Assembly (NCBI GenBank): GCA_026004875.1 | Contig: BPJZ01000029.1 | Coordinates: 1-32,196 of the forward strand | Direction: 5' to 3' | DNA length: 32,196 bases | Source: Candidatus Poribacteria bacterium | GTDB taxonomy: Bacteria > Poribacteria > WGA-4E > GCA-2687025 | Shown: one piece after another, positions 18,098-26,173 of the stretch | Numbering within the stretch: the stretch's first letter is position 1 | How the letters are laid out: each line of letters opens with the position of its first letter | Notes under the pieces: model-generated | What the model saw: the letters and a program-made list of their open reading frames with translations, nothing else | Databases searched by the model: none | Told to the model about the DNA's origin: nothing | Position numbers and translations under genes: made by a program

Positions 18098-18126
18098 TTG
18101 ACCTGTGCCGGGAACTTTGATAGAGT
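18098..18126 (+). promoter_or_regulatory. Promoter of the thioredoxin-waaA-AAA operon
   Basis: TTGACC (18098-18103) and TAGAGT (18121-18126) are separated by 17 bp. The predicted start lies about 48 nt before the thioredoxin ATG at 18182. The preceding 40 bases are AT-rich, like an UP element. Confidence 0.6.
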
Positions 18127-18181
18127 GAGCGCCGTTCCTGACTTGAGGTCTTGCGGACTGAAGGGAAGGGGAGAGTTGTCC

Positions 18182-18520
18182 ATGACGGCTTCCCACGTTC
18201 AGGAGTTGACGGCGCGATCGTTCCGCGAGCTGGTCCTCCACTCCTCGGGGGTGGTAGCCGTGGACCTTTATGCCGAGTGGTGCCCATTTTGCCGCGAGTT
18301 CGTCCAGGTCTTCGGGCAGATCGCCCAGGAGTACGCCGACCGGTGCGAGTTTGGACGCGTCAACGTCGAGCTGCACCCGGAGATTCTGACGGCTCTGGGC
18401 GTCAAAACGGTGCCGACGGTTTTGATCTACTCCGGGGGGAACCTTTCGACCAAGCTGGTCGGCACCAGCAGCCTGGAAGACCTGCGCGAGGCGCTGAACG
18501 CCCACCTCCAGACCCCATGA
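18182..18520 (+). CDS. Thioredoxin-family protein with CPFC active site
   Basis: 112 residues, a single thioredoxin fold without signal peptide. The active site is EWCPFC (Cys34, Cys37) where thioredoxin has WCGPC; the cis-proline loop is VPTVLIYSGG. The changed dipeptide should alter its redox potential, so it may be a dedicated rather than general reductant. Start chosen at 18182, with GGGGAG upstream. The stop overlaps the waaA start (ATGA), so the two are translationally coupled. Cytoplasmic localisation is inferred. Confidence 0.85.
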   Translation: MTASHVQELTARSFRELVLHSSGVVAVDLYAEWCPFCREFVQVFGQIAQEYADRCEFGRVNVELHPEILTALGVKTVPTVLIYSGGNLSTKLVGTSSLEDLREALNAHLQTP

Positions 18521-19845
18521 ACGCTTCGTTTCTCTGGCCGATCGCCTACAACTGGCTCGGCGTCCCGCTGATGTGGACGGCCCTTCGAGTCGGCGCAGCG
18601 GTAGACGGAAAGGTCCGTGCTGCCTATCGTGGCCGCAAGAAGTGGCTGGAGGAGCTGCGCCAGCAGCTGAGAACCTCCCGGCGAGGCCCTACAGAGACGC
18701 TCTGGTTCCATATGCCCTCCGTCGGAGAGTACGAACAGGCTAAGCCGATCATGCGGGCGCTCTATCCGGAGTATCGGATCGTCGCTACCTGTTTTTCCCC
18801 CTCGGTGATCGAGATGCTCCGGCGATTTCCCTACCAAGATGCGGCGATCTACCTTCCTCTGGACTCCCGGCGGAACGTTCGTCGCCTCTTTGATCAGATT
18901 GCCCCCAAGGCGCTCGTCTTCTCCAAGTTCGACGTGTGGCCTAACTGTGTCTGGGAGGCCCGTCGGCGGGGGGTTCCGCTGGCCCTGATCGCCGGGACGC
19001 TCCATCGGACGTCGCGCCGGCTTCGTCCTGGCGGGCGTTCCCTCTTTCGGGAGCTCCATGGGGGCTTTGCGGTCCAGTGTGCCGTTTCGGAGGAGGACGC
19101 CGCACGCCTCCGGGAGCTCAGTCCTCCAGGGGCTCGAATTCTCGTCACCGGCGATACGCGATTTGACGCCGTCTACGAGCGCGCCTCCTCTCCGCCGGAG
19201 CGGCCTTTGCTCCCGCGAGAGCCGTGGGAGGGCGCCTTCGTCCTGGTTGCAGGGAGCACCTACCTCGACGAGGAACGGAAGCTGATCCCTCAGTTCGCCG
19301 CCGTTCGGGAACGGCTCTCCGACGCCCGACTGATCCTAGTCCCTCATGAGCCGACGCCGCGCCATCTGGAGCAGAGCGAAGCGATTCTCCAGGAGGTGGG
19401 GCTCCGCTCCGTCCGATATTCACAGGTTGAGGCGGGAGCTTCGCTTGCGGAGGTCCACGTCGTTCTCGTCGATCGAGTTGGGTTGTTGGCCCATCTTTAC
19501 GGATACGGGGATGTCGCCTATGTGGGTGGCTCGTTCCGGGCGCGCGTGCACAACGTCATGGAGCCGGCGGTGCTGGAGCGTCCCATCCTCATAGGTCCCT
19601 ACATGGACAACTCGCCGGAGGCCTACGGCCTGATCGAGCGGGGGGCAATCCTCCGAGTGGAGACGCCCGAACAGTTTCAGCAGGCGCTTGTGCACCTTGC
19701 GGAACACCCCCAAGAGCGAGTCTGGCGCGGACGCCAGGGACGGGAGTATATTCTTCAGAACCTGGGCGCCACAGAACGCACCCTCCAGGCGCTGCGCGAA
19801 ACAGTACTAACGGGCAAACGGTCCGCCGAAGCGGCCTCCGCGTGA
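18517..19845 (+). CDS. waaA: 3-deoxy-D-manno-octulosonic acid (Kdo) transferase
   Basis: 442 residues. Transfers Kdo from CMP-Kdo to lipid A at the inner face of the cytoplasmic membrane, the first step of LPS core synthesis. The N-terminus holds a hydrophobic anchor (FLWPIAYNWLGVPLMW). The catalytic glutamate is in FHMPSVGEYEQAKP; the C-terminal GT30 half shows FSKFDVWPNCVWEARRRGVPLALI, then YVGGSFRARVHNVMEPAVLERPILIGPYMDN, matching the GGS...HN..EP...GP signature. Length is close to E. coli WaaA (425). The ATG at 18517 overlaps the thioredoxin stop, and the AAA gene begins 5 nt after this stop. Confidence 0.9.
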   Translation: MNASFLWPIAYNWLGVPLMWTALRVGAAVDGKVRAAYRGRKKWLEELRQQLRTSRRGPTETLWFHMPSVGEYEQAKPIMRALYPEYRIVATCFSPSVIEMLRRFPYQDAAIYLPLDSRRNVRRLFDQIAPKALVFSKFDVWPNCVWEARRRGVPLALIAGTLHRTSRRLRPGGRSLFRELHGGFAVQCAVSEEDAARLRELSPPGARILVTGDTRFDAVYERASSPPERPLLPREPWEGAFVLVAGSTYLDEERKLIPQFAAVRERLSDARLILVPHEPTPRHLEQSEAILQEVGLRSVRYSQVEAGASLAEVHVVLVDRVGLLAHLYGYGDVAYVGGSFRARVHNVMEPAVLERPILIGPYMDNSPEAYGLIERGAILRVETPEQFQQALVHLAEHPQERVWRGRQGREYILQNLGATERTLQALRETVLTGKRSAEAASA

Positions 19846-19849
19846 GCCC

Positions 19850-22000
19850 ATGAGCTTAGCCGTCTGGGAACAGATTCAGTCGCAATACGAAGCGCAGGTG
19901 GCCCATCAGTTCCTGTTGCACCTGAACGTCCGGGACCTGGTCGGCCATCCGGCTTACGGCTATCTGCCGATGGAGGACTATCTTCTGTTCTCCATCTGCC
20001 AGTTAGACCGGCAGGAGGAGAACGACTCCATCCAGTGGTTGGTCTTCAGCTACGACCGGGTGCGCGGGGCTCGGTTTCCGGAGCGGTTTCGCGTTCGAGG
20101 AAACGCGCGGGCCGACTATCAGTGGAAGTACGGACTGAACGCGACGCTCTACAAGTTTGCCCAGTGGTATGCCATTCAAGGGAACGACCGAGCGGCCCTG
20201 AATGCGCTCCAAGCCCTTCTATTGCTGGAAGCGGGCTTTAAAGACTGCATCCGAGCCGACACCGAGCCGGAGCGCCCCTTCGCCCGGTTGAAGGACAACC
20301 CAGCCTTGGAACGGCTCTTGAACACCGACCCGATCGTCCGTTGGCGCGAGGTGAACGCGGGCATCCGTACCGCCAAAACCGGCATTACCCGTGACACACC
20401 CCTTTTGGACGTGCTTAACCGCTTGGACAGCTTGCTCCATGCGAACCCCTACGGGCGTCGTGTGGGCGTGTTGATCCAAGACGTTGAGCTGATCGCGCCG
20501 AACCGTCATCGGGCCTCACGCTTCCAGGAGCACAGCGGGGTCGAATCGGCGGTGTTGATCCAGACGCTCGCCCGCTGGGCCTCCGACCCGGAGATCCGCG
20601 AGCGACGCAACCTGGTGCTGATGACCGCCGAGAACCTAGCCGATGTCGCCCAAGAACTGGTGGAGGCGCCGGAGTTGTGCGTCCTCCAGGTGCCGTTCCC
20701 CGACCTTCAGAAGCGACGGGCCTTCCTTCGACACCTAGCCGTGCTTCCCGAGCACTGGCAGCCACCCCCTCCTCCCAAGAGCCCCGAGGAGGAACGCTCC
20801 GAAGCCTATCAGAAGCTGCTCAAGGAGTGGCCCCCCTATCGCCAGCGGACCCAGGTGCCCGACCGGCTCCGCTATGGAGAAGGCTTCTCTCAACGGGATG
20901 CCGCCCACCGTACCGCTGGGCTGACGCTGCGCGGCCTCTACGAAGCGTACCTTCCCGTCGCGCTCCGCTCTGGAGCGGTCACCCGCGCCGACCTCGACGC
21001 GGCCAAGGCCCGCGAAGTGGCACGATTCAGCCGGGGGCTGTTGGAGCTGGTTCCCCCCCGCGTTCGCCGAGAGGAGGTCGGCGGACTTCGTCACGTCGAG
21101 CGTTACTTCTCCGGACTGCTTCCCCACCTGACCGAGGGGCGGCCCGGCGTGCCAAACGGCGTCTGGCTCTTTGGCCCCCCCGGAACCGGCAAGACGCTGA
21201 CCGTCTCGGTGCTCTCTTCGGTGGCCGTCCTTCCAGTGCTCCGGCTGAAGATGCCCCATGAGCTGGGCATCCGTCCGATCAGTCCCGGCTTGGACCCCGA
21301 AGATGAGTACGCGAACAACCTTCACCTGACGCTTCACTATGCGCTCTCCATCGCCCCCGTCATCTTAGTGTTAGAGCGCGTTGACGAGACATTCTCTAAC
21401 GACGAGCTGCGGGTTGAGCGCTCCGTCGGCTCGCGGGCGTTGGGGCTGCTTTTGGAGTGCATGGCCATACCGGAGACGCAGGGAAAAATCCTCTGGCTGG
21501 GGCTCTCCTCTCGGCCGCATCGGATTCACCCCCGCCTGTTGGCCACCCCTCAGATGGACGCGTTGATCTACCTGCTTCCCACGCCGCAGGAGCGGGCGGA
21601 GATTCTGGAGCGGCTCTTACGCCGTTCGGGGCTTGGAGTCGAGGGGATCCCCTATGGAGAGATGATGCGCGTCCCCGGCGCGGAGCGCTTCTCCGGCGAG
21701 GACATCGCGACGCTGGTAACGCGAGCGGTTCGCCGGGCCGTCTCGGCGGGCCGCCAGGCCGTCCGTCGGGAGGACCTTCAAGCGGCGCTGGACGAGTTCA
21801 CACCGGAGGCCTCCCCTCTGGAGTTGGAATATCTCTCCCTTCAGGCGGCTCGGTTTGCCACCGCGCGGAGTCAGCTTCCCGACGAAATCCTCCCTCCGCT
21901 CTCCCATCTCATCCTGGAAGGGGGTAAGGTGGCCAAAGAGCGAATTGTTCGGAGAATCCAAGAGCTCCGCTCTCAACTCCCTGAGGAGCTGCGCGACTAG
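19850..22000 (+). CDS. Ycf46-like AAA family protein with degenerate Walker B and sensor 1
   Basis: 716 residues. The N-terminal half (to about 310) resembles an AAA module without a P-loop (LLDVLNRLDSLL, GVLIQDVELI, NLVLMTAENL), as in Ycf46-type proteins. A linker (LTLRGLYEAYLPVAL) leads to the second AAA domain with EEVGGLRHVERYF and an intact Walker A, FGPPGTGKT (442-449). The Walker B region is VILVLERVDE: the usual DE is Glu509-Arg510. Sensor 1 reads LSSRPH, with Ser in place of Asn. The lid has RFSGEDIATLVTRAVRRAV. ATP binding is likely, hydrolysis doubtful. It lies 5 nt after waaA and is the last gene of the operon. Biological role unknown; the context suggests envelope assembly or remodelling of a protein partner. 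Confidence 0.75.
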   Translation: MSLAVWEQIQSQYEAQVAHQFLLHLNVRDLVGHPAYGYLPMEDYLLFSICQLDRQEENDSIQWLVFSYDRVRGARFPERFRVRGNARADYQWKYGLNATLYKFAQWYAIQGNDRAALNALQALLLLEAGFKDCIRADTEPERPFARLKDNPALERLLNTDPIVRWREVNAGIRTAKTGITRDTPLLDVLNRLDSLLHANPYGRRVGVLIQDVELIAPNRHRASRFQEHSGVESAVLIQTLARWASDPEIRERRNLVLMTAENLADVAQELVEAPELCVLQVPFPDLQKRRAFLRHLAVLPEHWQPPPPPKSPEEERSEAYQKLLKEWPPYRQRTQVPDRLRYGEGFSQRDAAHRTAGLTLRGLYEAYLPVALRSGAVTRADLDAAKAREVARFSRGLLELVPPRVRREEVGGLRHVERYFSGLLPHLTEGRPGVPNGVWLFGPPGTGKTLTVSVLSSVAVLPVLRLKMPHELGIRPISPGLDPEDEYANNLHLTLHYALSIAPVILVLERVDETFSNDELRVERSVGSRALGLLLECMAIPETQGKILWLGLSSRPHRIHPRLLATPQMDALIYLLPTPQERAEILERLLRRSGLGVEGIPYGEMMRVPGAERFSGEDIATLVTRAVRRAVSAGRQAVRREDLQAALDEFTPEASPLELEYLSLQAARFATARSQLPDEILPPLSHLILEGGKVAKERIVRRIQELRSQLPEELRD

Positions 22001-22752
22001 TCCGGTTCGGTCGCGATTCGCACCGCCTGTTTAGCCAACCGTTCGATCTCCTCAAGCCGTTGTTCCCAACCGGACGGATCGAATCCCAGCACAGCGCCCA
22101 GCTCCCTCTGTTCAAAGTCGTACAACAGTCCGACCACCGCACCCCGGCGGGTCCAAAGGCTTCCTCCGACTTGAGCCGTCGTTCCCGTCCAAACGAAGCC
22201 CAGACGTGCCTGTTCCGATCCGATCCGGAACCGCTTTTCAATCCCACCAAAGGGGAAAAGCCGTTGCCCGTTCTCCTCCTTTTCTCCTTTCGTCCAGCGG
22301 AGACGGGCTCCTCCGTGCAGCCAGAAGAATCCGATCCGAGGGAGGTTCCATTCCTGCGAGAGGACCGCCCAACTGTTCTCCTCGGGGCTCCCCAACTGTG
22401 TCGCCCAGAGGGCCAAGGCTGGCCGACGCCCCTTCGCCGGAACGGCCAGCAGGCCGATCCGCCCGGTCAGTCGTTCATCGCTCGCCGAGAGGCCTTCCCA
22501 TGCTGCACCTGCCAGCAGACGCCCTCCGAGCGAAACGCTCAGCTCAACGCCGGTTCGAGAGCGCTCCCGAAGCCGATTCCCGCGCCATCCGGCTTCGCCG
22601 TGAAGAGAAAAATGTCCCCCTTCCGGAATCTCAGCCGTTGGTACTGAAAGGAGGCGAGCGGCATTGAACCACTCCCCCCAGGCCGGAACGAGGAGAAGGA
22701 AGCAAATCCCCCACAGGAGCAATCGAAGCGATCGAGCGAGCGTTCCTGGCAC
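21997..22752 (-). CDS. Predicted outer-membrane beta-barrel protein
   Basis: 251 residues. The signal peptide SLRLLLWGICFLLLVPAWG is followed by ARLLSVPTAEIPEGGHFSLHGEAG, a start typical of YjbH-like or related barrels, then about eight or more amphipathic strands (LSVSLGGRLLAGAAWEG, LALWATQLGSPEENSW, GFFWLHGGARLRW, AVVGLLYDFEQRELGAVLGF). The C-terminus ends in a charged helix. The start is GTG at 22752 with AAAGGGG before it. The stop overlaps the stop of the AAA gene by 4 nt. It is divergent from the GH108 gene with a 30-bp gap. No substrate can be named. Confidence 0.65.
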   Translation of the reverse strand: MPGTLARSLRLLLWGICFLLLVPAWGEWFNAARLLSVPTAEIPEGGHFSLHGEAGWRGNRLRERSRTGVELSVSLGGRLLAGAAWEGLSASDERLTGRIGLLAVPAKGRRPALALWATQLGSPEENSWAVLSQEWNLPRIGFFWLHGGARLRWTKGEKEENGQRLFPFGGIEKRFRIGSEQARLGFVWTGTTAQVGGSLWTRRGAVVGLLYDFEQRELGAVLGFDPSGWEQRLEEIERLAKQAVRIATEPD

Positions 22753-22782
22753 GGAGACCCCTTTCCAGAAAGGACCTTCAAG

Positions 22783-23427
22783 ATGGCGGAGTTCGAGCCG
22801 GCCTATGAGAGGCTTTTACGCGCAGAAGGCGGTTACGTCAACGACCCGACCGACCCTGGCGGAGAGACCTACGCGGGGATCAGCCGGCGGAGCTTTCCCC
22901 AGTGGCCAGGATGGCCGCTGGTGGAAGCCCTCAAGCGCGATCCGGACTTTCCGCAGGTCCTAGGCCGCGATCCGCAGGTACAGCTTCAGGTCCGGATCTT
23001 CTACGAGCGCGAGTTTTGGGCCCCACTCCGGGGACCGGAGCTCCCCAGCCAACGGACAGCGGAGTTCCTGCTGCAGATGGCGGTCAACCTCGGAGCTCGC
23101 CGCGCGGTTCGCATCTTCCAGCGGAGTTGCAACCTTCTCAACGATCAAGAGCGGCTTTTCTCCGACTTAGCCGTGGACGGACTGATCGGGCCCAAGACCC
23201 TCGGAGCGGTCTCCCGAATCGTCGCGGCGGGATGGGAAGAGCCGTTGCTTCAACTGCTGGCGATCTTTCAGGGGGAGCGGTACATCGCCCTGGTGGAGCG
23301 GGACCCGGCGTTGCGCCGTTTTTTGCGCGGTTGGCTGAGCCGGATCGAGGATGGGCTCACGGCTCGCCGAGATAGGCGCTCCGGACCCGGGGATCGTGAA
23401 TCAACTCTTTCGCCGGGCCCTGCATGA
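22783..23427 (+). CDS. GH108-type N-acetylmuramidase (lysozyme-like)
   Basis: 214 residues. The N-terminal domain starts LLRAEGGYVNDPTDPGGETYAGIS; Glu in EGGY is the expected catalytic residue of glycoside hydrolase family 108, cutting the MurNAc-GlcNAc bond in peptidoglycan. The middle has LQMAVNLGARRAVRIFQRSCN and DGLIGPKTLGAV, the family's peptidoglycan-binding half. No signal peptide is present, as with phage endolysins and zliS-type proteins. The conserved part ends near FLRGWLSRIE; the last ~25 residues read over the end of livF (71-bp overlap) and may not be conserved. No other phage gene is near. The ribosome site AAAGGA precedes ATG at 22783. Confidence 0.8.
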   Translation: MAEFEPAYERLLRAEGGYVNDPTDPGGETYAGISRRSFPQWPGWPLVEALKRDPDFPQVLGRDPQVQLQVRIFYEREFWAPLRGPELPSQRTAEFLLQMAVNLGARRAVRIFQRSCNLLNDQERLFSDLAVDGLIGPKTLGAVSRIVAAGWEEPLLQLLAIFQGERYIALVERDPALRRFLRGWLSRIEDGLTARRDRRSGPGDRESTLSPGPA

Positions 23428-24070
23428 TAATCCGTCCGGTCTCCATGACGTAGGCCCGATCGGCGATCTCCAGGGCCATTCGGGCGTTCTGTTCCACCAG
23501 CAGGAGCGTTGTTCCATCGGCGTTGAGTCGCTGGAGGATTTCGAAGATCTGCTCGACCAGCAACGGCGCTAGTCCCAAGGAGGGTTCGTCTAAAAGCAGC
23601 AGTTGCGGACGGGCCATCAGCGCCCTCGCAATGGCGCACATCTGTTGCTCTCCGCCGGAGAGGCTTCCGGCCAACTGTCCCGCTCGCTCTCGGAGTCGAG
23701 GGAACAGTTCAAAGACGTACTCCATATCGCGCCGGACTCCCTCCCGATCCTTCCGGAGATAGGCGCCCATCTCCAGGTTCTCCCGGACGGTCAGCTCGCT
23801 GAACAGCTTGCGGCCTTCGGGAACCTGGGTCATCCCCAGCCGGACGATGTCCTTGGTTGGCCAGTTGGTAATCTCCCGCCCCCGAAAGGTCACCGTTCCT
23901 TCGGTGATCCGCACCAGCCCACAGATGGCGTTCAAGGTGGTGGTCTTTCCGGCCCCATTCGCGCCGATCAGCGTGACGATCTCCCCTTCGTCGGCGTAGA
24001 GGTCGATCCCGTGGAGGACCTCCATCTTTCCATAACCGGCGTGGACGTCGCTGAGAATCAGCAAGCTCAC
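23357..24070 (-). CDS. livF: Branched-chain amino acid-type ABC transporter ATPase LivF
   Basis: 237 residues. Walker A is GANGAGKT, the signature is LSGGEQQ and Walker B LLLLDEPSLGLAPLL, followed by the H-loop-like region where LivF has Gln (LLVEQNA). Family length and the C-terminus AYLGEP agree with LivF. It forms the ATPase pair with LivG in the inner-membrane importer of branched-chain amino acids, amides or urea. The start overlaps the livG stop by 4 nt. It is the last liv gene; its 3' end overlaps the convergent GH108 gene. Confidence 0.92.
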   Translation of the reverse strand: MSLLILSDVHAGYGKMEVLHGIDLYADEGEIVTLIGANGAGKTTTLNAICGLVRITEGTVTFRGREITNWPTKDIVRLGMTQVPEGRKLFSELTVRENLEMGAYLRKDREGVRRDMEYVFELFPRLRERAGQLAGSLSGGEQQMCAIARALMARPQLLLLDEPSLGLAPLLVEQIFEILQRLNADGTTLLLVEQNARMALEIADRAYVMETGRIIMQGPAKELIHDPRVRSAYLGEP

Positions 24071-24996
24071 CCGCTGGCCTCCTCGGTATGGGTGCCCAGA
24101 TAGGCGGCGATCACGTCCGGGTTCTGACGCACTTCAGCGGGGGTACCGTCGGCGATCTTCCGCCCGTGGTCCAAAACGACCACATGGTCGGAGATCTCCA
24201 TGACCAATCGCATATCGTGTTCGATCAAAAAGACGGTCACGCCGGCATCTCGGATCTTCTGGATCAACCGAATCAGCTCGTTGGTCTCGGTGGGGTTCAT
24301 CCCGGCGGCCGGCTCGTCCAGAAGAAGCAGCTGCGGACCGGTAGCCAGCGCACGGGCGATCTCCAGGCGGCGCTGCTCCCCGTAGGGTAGGCTGCTCGCC
24401 TCCTGGTAGGCGCGGTGGAGTAGACCCACAAACTCCAAGTACTCGGCCGCGGCGGCCTCGATGTCCCGTTCTTCGCGGCGGTGTCGTGGCGACCGGAACA
24501 CCGCGTCCAGGGGAGAGCTGGAGACCCTCCCGTGGAGGCCAACCTTCACGTTGTCCAAAACGGAGAGGTCTTCGAACAGCCGAATGTTCTGAAAGGTTCG
24601 GGCGATCCCCAGCCCAGCGATCGCGTCCGGCGTCCGCGTGCGGTAGTAAAGCGCTCGGCGCAGACGCGGTACAGCCAGCGCCAACGCCCCGATCCCCAAC
24701 GTCGCTAACGAGACGATCAGCGCGTGGAGCGGATCGAAGACCGGCTCCGTCAGGTCCACTTGACGCCCATCGGGAAGCCGATACCAAATGTGCCCGGCCG
24801 TCTTTTCATAGAGCCCGGAGACGACATTGAAGACGGTTGTCTTTCCAGCGCCGTTGGGGCCGATCAAGCTGGTGATCTCCGAACGGCGTACCTCCAGGGA
24901 GACCTCCTCAACGGCAACGACCCCCCCAAAGCGCTTGGTCAGCCCCTCGACGATCAGGATCGGCTCGTGGTGAGAAGCAACCGCCCCCGTACTCAT
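24067..24996 (-). CDS. livG: ABC transporter ATPase LivG with a hydrophobic insertion
   Basis: 309 residues, against about 250-255 for usual LivG. Walker A is GPNGAGKT (46-53), the Q-loop is RTFQNIRLF (Gln136), the signature region is SLPYGEQRRLEIARAL, Walker B LLLLDEPAAGMNP and the H-loop His follows in FLIEHDM. Between Walker A and the Q-loop, residues about 75-123 are extra and include LHALIVSLATLGIGALALAVP (90-110), hydrophobic enough to be a membrane helix. The frame is continuous and the flanks align to LivG, so this is not a frameshift artefact. The start at 24996 overlaps the livM stop (ATGA); a longer in-frame upstream extension reads through livM and is rejected. Confidence 0.9.
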   Translation of the reverse strand: MSTGAVASHHEPILIVEGLTKRFGGVVAVEEVSLEVRRSEITSLIGPNGAGKTTVFNVVSGLYEKTAGHIWYRLPDGRQVDLTEPVFDPLHALIVSLATLGIGALALAVPRLRRALYYRTRTPDAIAGLGIARTFQNIRLFEDLSVLDNVKVGLHGRVSSSPLDAVFRSPRHRREERDIEAAAAEYLEFVGLLHRAYQEASSLPYGEQRRLEIARALATGPQLLLLDEPAAGMNPTETNELIRLIQKIRDAGVTVFLIEHDMRLVMEISDHVVVLDHGRKIADGTPAEVRQNPDVIAAYLGTHTEEASG

Positions 24997-26162
24997 CTCC
25001 CCAACCGATATAACGGCGAATCGTACTCCACGGCCAGTTTCTTGGACTCCTCCACTGGGCGCCGGGGAAACAGCCCCTGCGGCCGGAAGACCATCACCAA
25101 CACCAACAAGATCCCAAAGAACAGAAACCGGGCTCGATCGTCCACCTGAAGAACGATCCCTCCGATCCGCACCTGCTCGCGAAGCAGCTCGCCCAGGCCG
25201 TAAACGATGAAGGTCCCCGCGATCACCCCGGGAATGGAGCCCATCCCCCCCAGCACAACGCCACACAGCACGACGACCGAAAACCAAAAGTCGAAAACGT
25301 TGGTCGAGACGACATTCATCTTGAAGCCCAGCAGCGCCCCTCCGACTCCAGCAAAGAAGGCTGAGATCGCAAAGGCGTAAAGCTTATAAGCCGAGAGGTT
25401 GATACCGCAGGCCGCCGCTGAAGTCTCGTCTGCCTTCATCGCAAACCAGGCTCGTCCTGTGCGCGAGTCCTCCAGCCGATACATGACGACCACCGTTAGG
25501 ATCAACAGCACCAGCGAAAGGTAGTAAAACCCCGCCGTGCCCCCGTGCCAGACGCCGCCGTGAGGGTACTCCCAGTAGCCAGAGGTCTTGAGAATCCCCT
25601 GATACTCCCCCTCTATCAACCGAGCGCCAAAAAGATTGATCGCCGGGAAGTTCTTAAACCCGTTTCCTCCGCCGGTCAGCCACCCCTCGGTTCGGATGAA
25701 GATGCGGACGATCTCCGCAAAGGCGAAGGTCACGATCGCGTAGTAATCGCCGGAAAGCCGAAGCGTTGGCGCACCCCGAAGCAGCCCCCACAGGGCCGCG
25801 TGCAGCCCTCCGACCAACAGCACCACCAGGAACGAGCCGGGAAACTGCATCCAAGGACGATCGTACAGGATAGTCGCCGTGTAGGCGCCGATCGAGGCGA
25901 AGGCAACAATTCCTAGATCCAGCAGACCGGTGTATCCGGTCACGCTGTTCAAGCCCAGCGCGATGATCGAGTAGATCACGCATAGCAAGAAGATATCCGC
26001 CGCGCGGGAGCGGTATTGCGGGCTCAGAGGCAGAAACGGGCCGATCAGGACGAGGAACAGGAACAGAGCCACCAACGCCGTCCCGAGCCATCGGGCGGGA
26101 CGTTCTTGGTTCTGTCTCTGCAGCCGTTCCCAGGATCGCCGGAGCGTCTTCCGCACGGGCAT
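24993..26162 (-). CDS. livM: ABC transporter permease LivM
   Basis: 389 residues with about nine to ten transmembrane helices. Family motifs are YSIIALGLNSVTGYTGLLDLGIVAFASIGAYT, ALWGLLRGAPTLRLSGDYYAIVTFAFAEIVRI, and the ATPase-contact loop GRAWFAMKADETSAAACGINLSAYKLYAFAISA. A loop of about 60 residues between helices (FKNFPAINLFG to HGGTAGFYYLS) is longer than in E. coli LivM; similar long loops occur in other lineages. The start at 26162 has AGGAGA upstream, 11 nt after the livH stop. It pairs with LivH to form the membrane channel. Confidence 0.9.
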   Translation of the reverse strand: MPVRKTLRRSWERLQRQNQERPARWLGTALVALFLFLVLIGPFLPLSPQYRSRAADIFLLCVIYSIIALGLNSVTGYTGLLDLGIVAFASIGAYTATILYDRPWMQFPGSFLVVLLVGGLHAALWGLLRGAPTLRLSGDYYAIVTFAFAEIVRIFIRTEGWLTGGGNGFKNFPAINLFGARLIEGEYQGILKTSGYWEYPHGGVWHGGTAGFYYLSLVLLILTVVVMYRLEDSRTGRAWFAMKADETSAAACGINLSAYKLYAFAISAFFAGVGGALLGFKMNVVSTNVFDFWFSVVVLCGVVLGGMGSIPGVIAGTFIVYGLGELLREQVRIGGIVLQVDDRARFLFFGILLVLVMVFRPQGLFPRRPVEESKKLAVEYDSPLYRLGR

Positions 26163-26173
26163 CTCTCCTGTTC

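Noticed and set aside
18151..18516. N-terminal extension of WaaA of about 120 residues
   Set aside because: It is the thioredoxin gene read in another frame; the N-terminal anchor of WaaA starts at ATG 18517.
22783..23427. Prophage remnant
   Set aside because: No integrase, structural gene, holin, attachment repeats or base-composition change accompany the muramidase.
24067..25287. Longer LivG with about 97 extra N-terminal residues
   Set aside because: The extension is livM read in another frame; ATG at 24996 overlaps the livM stop and fits the family.
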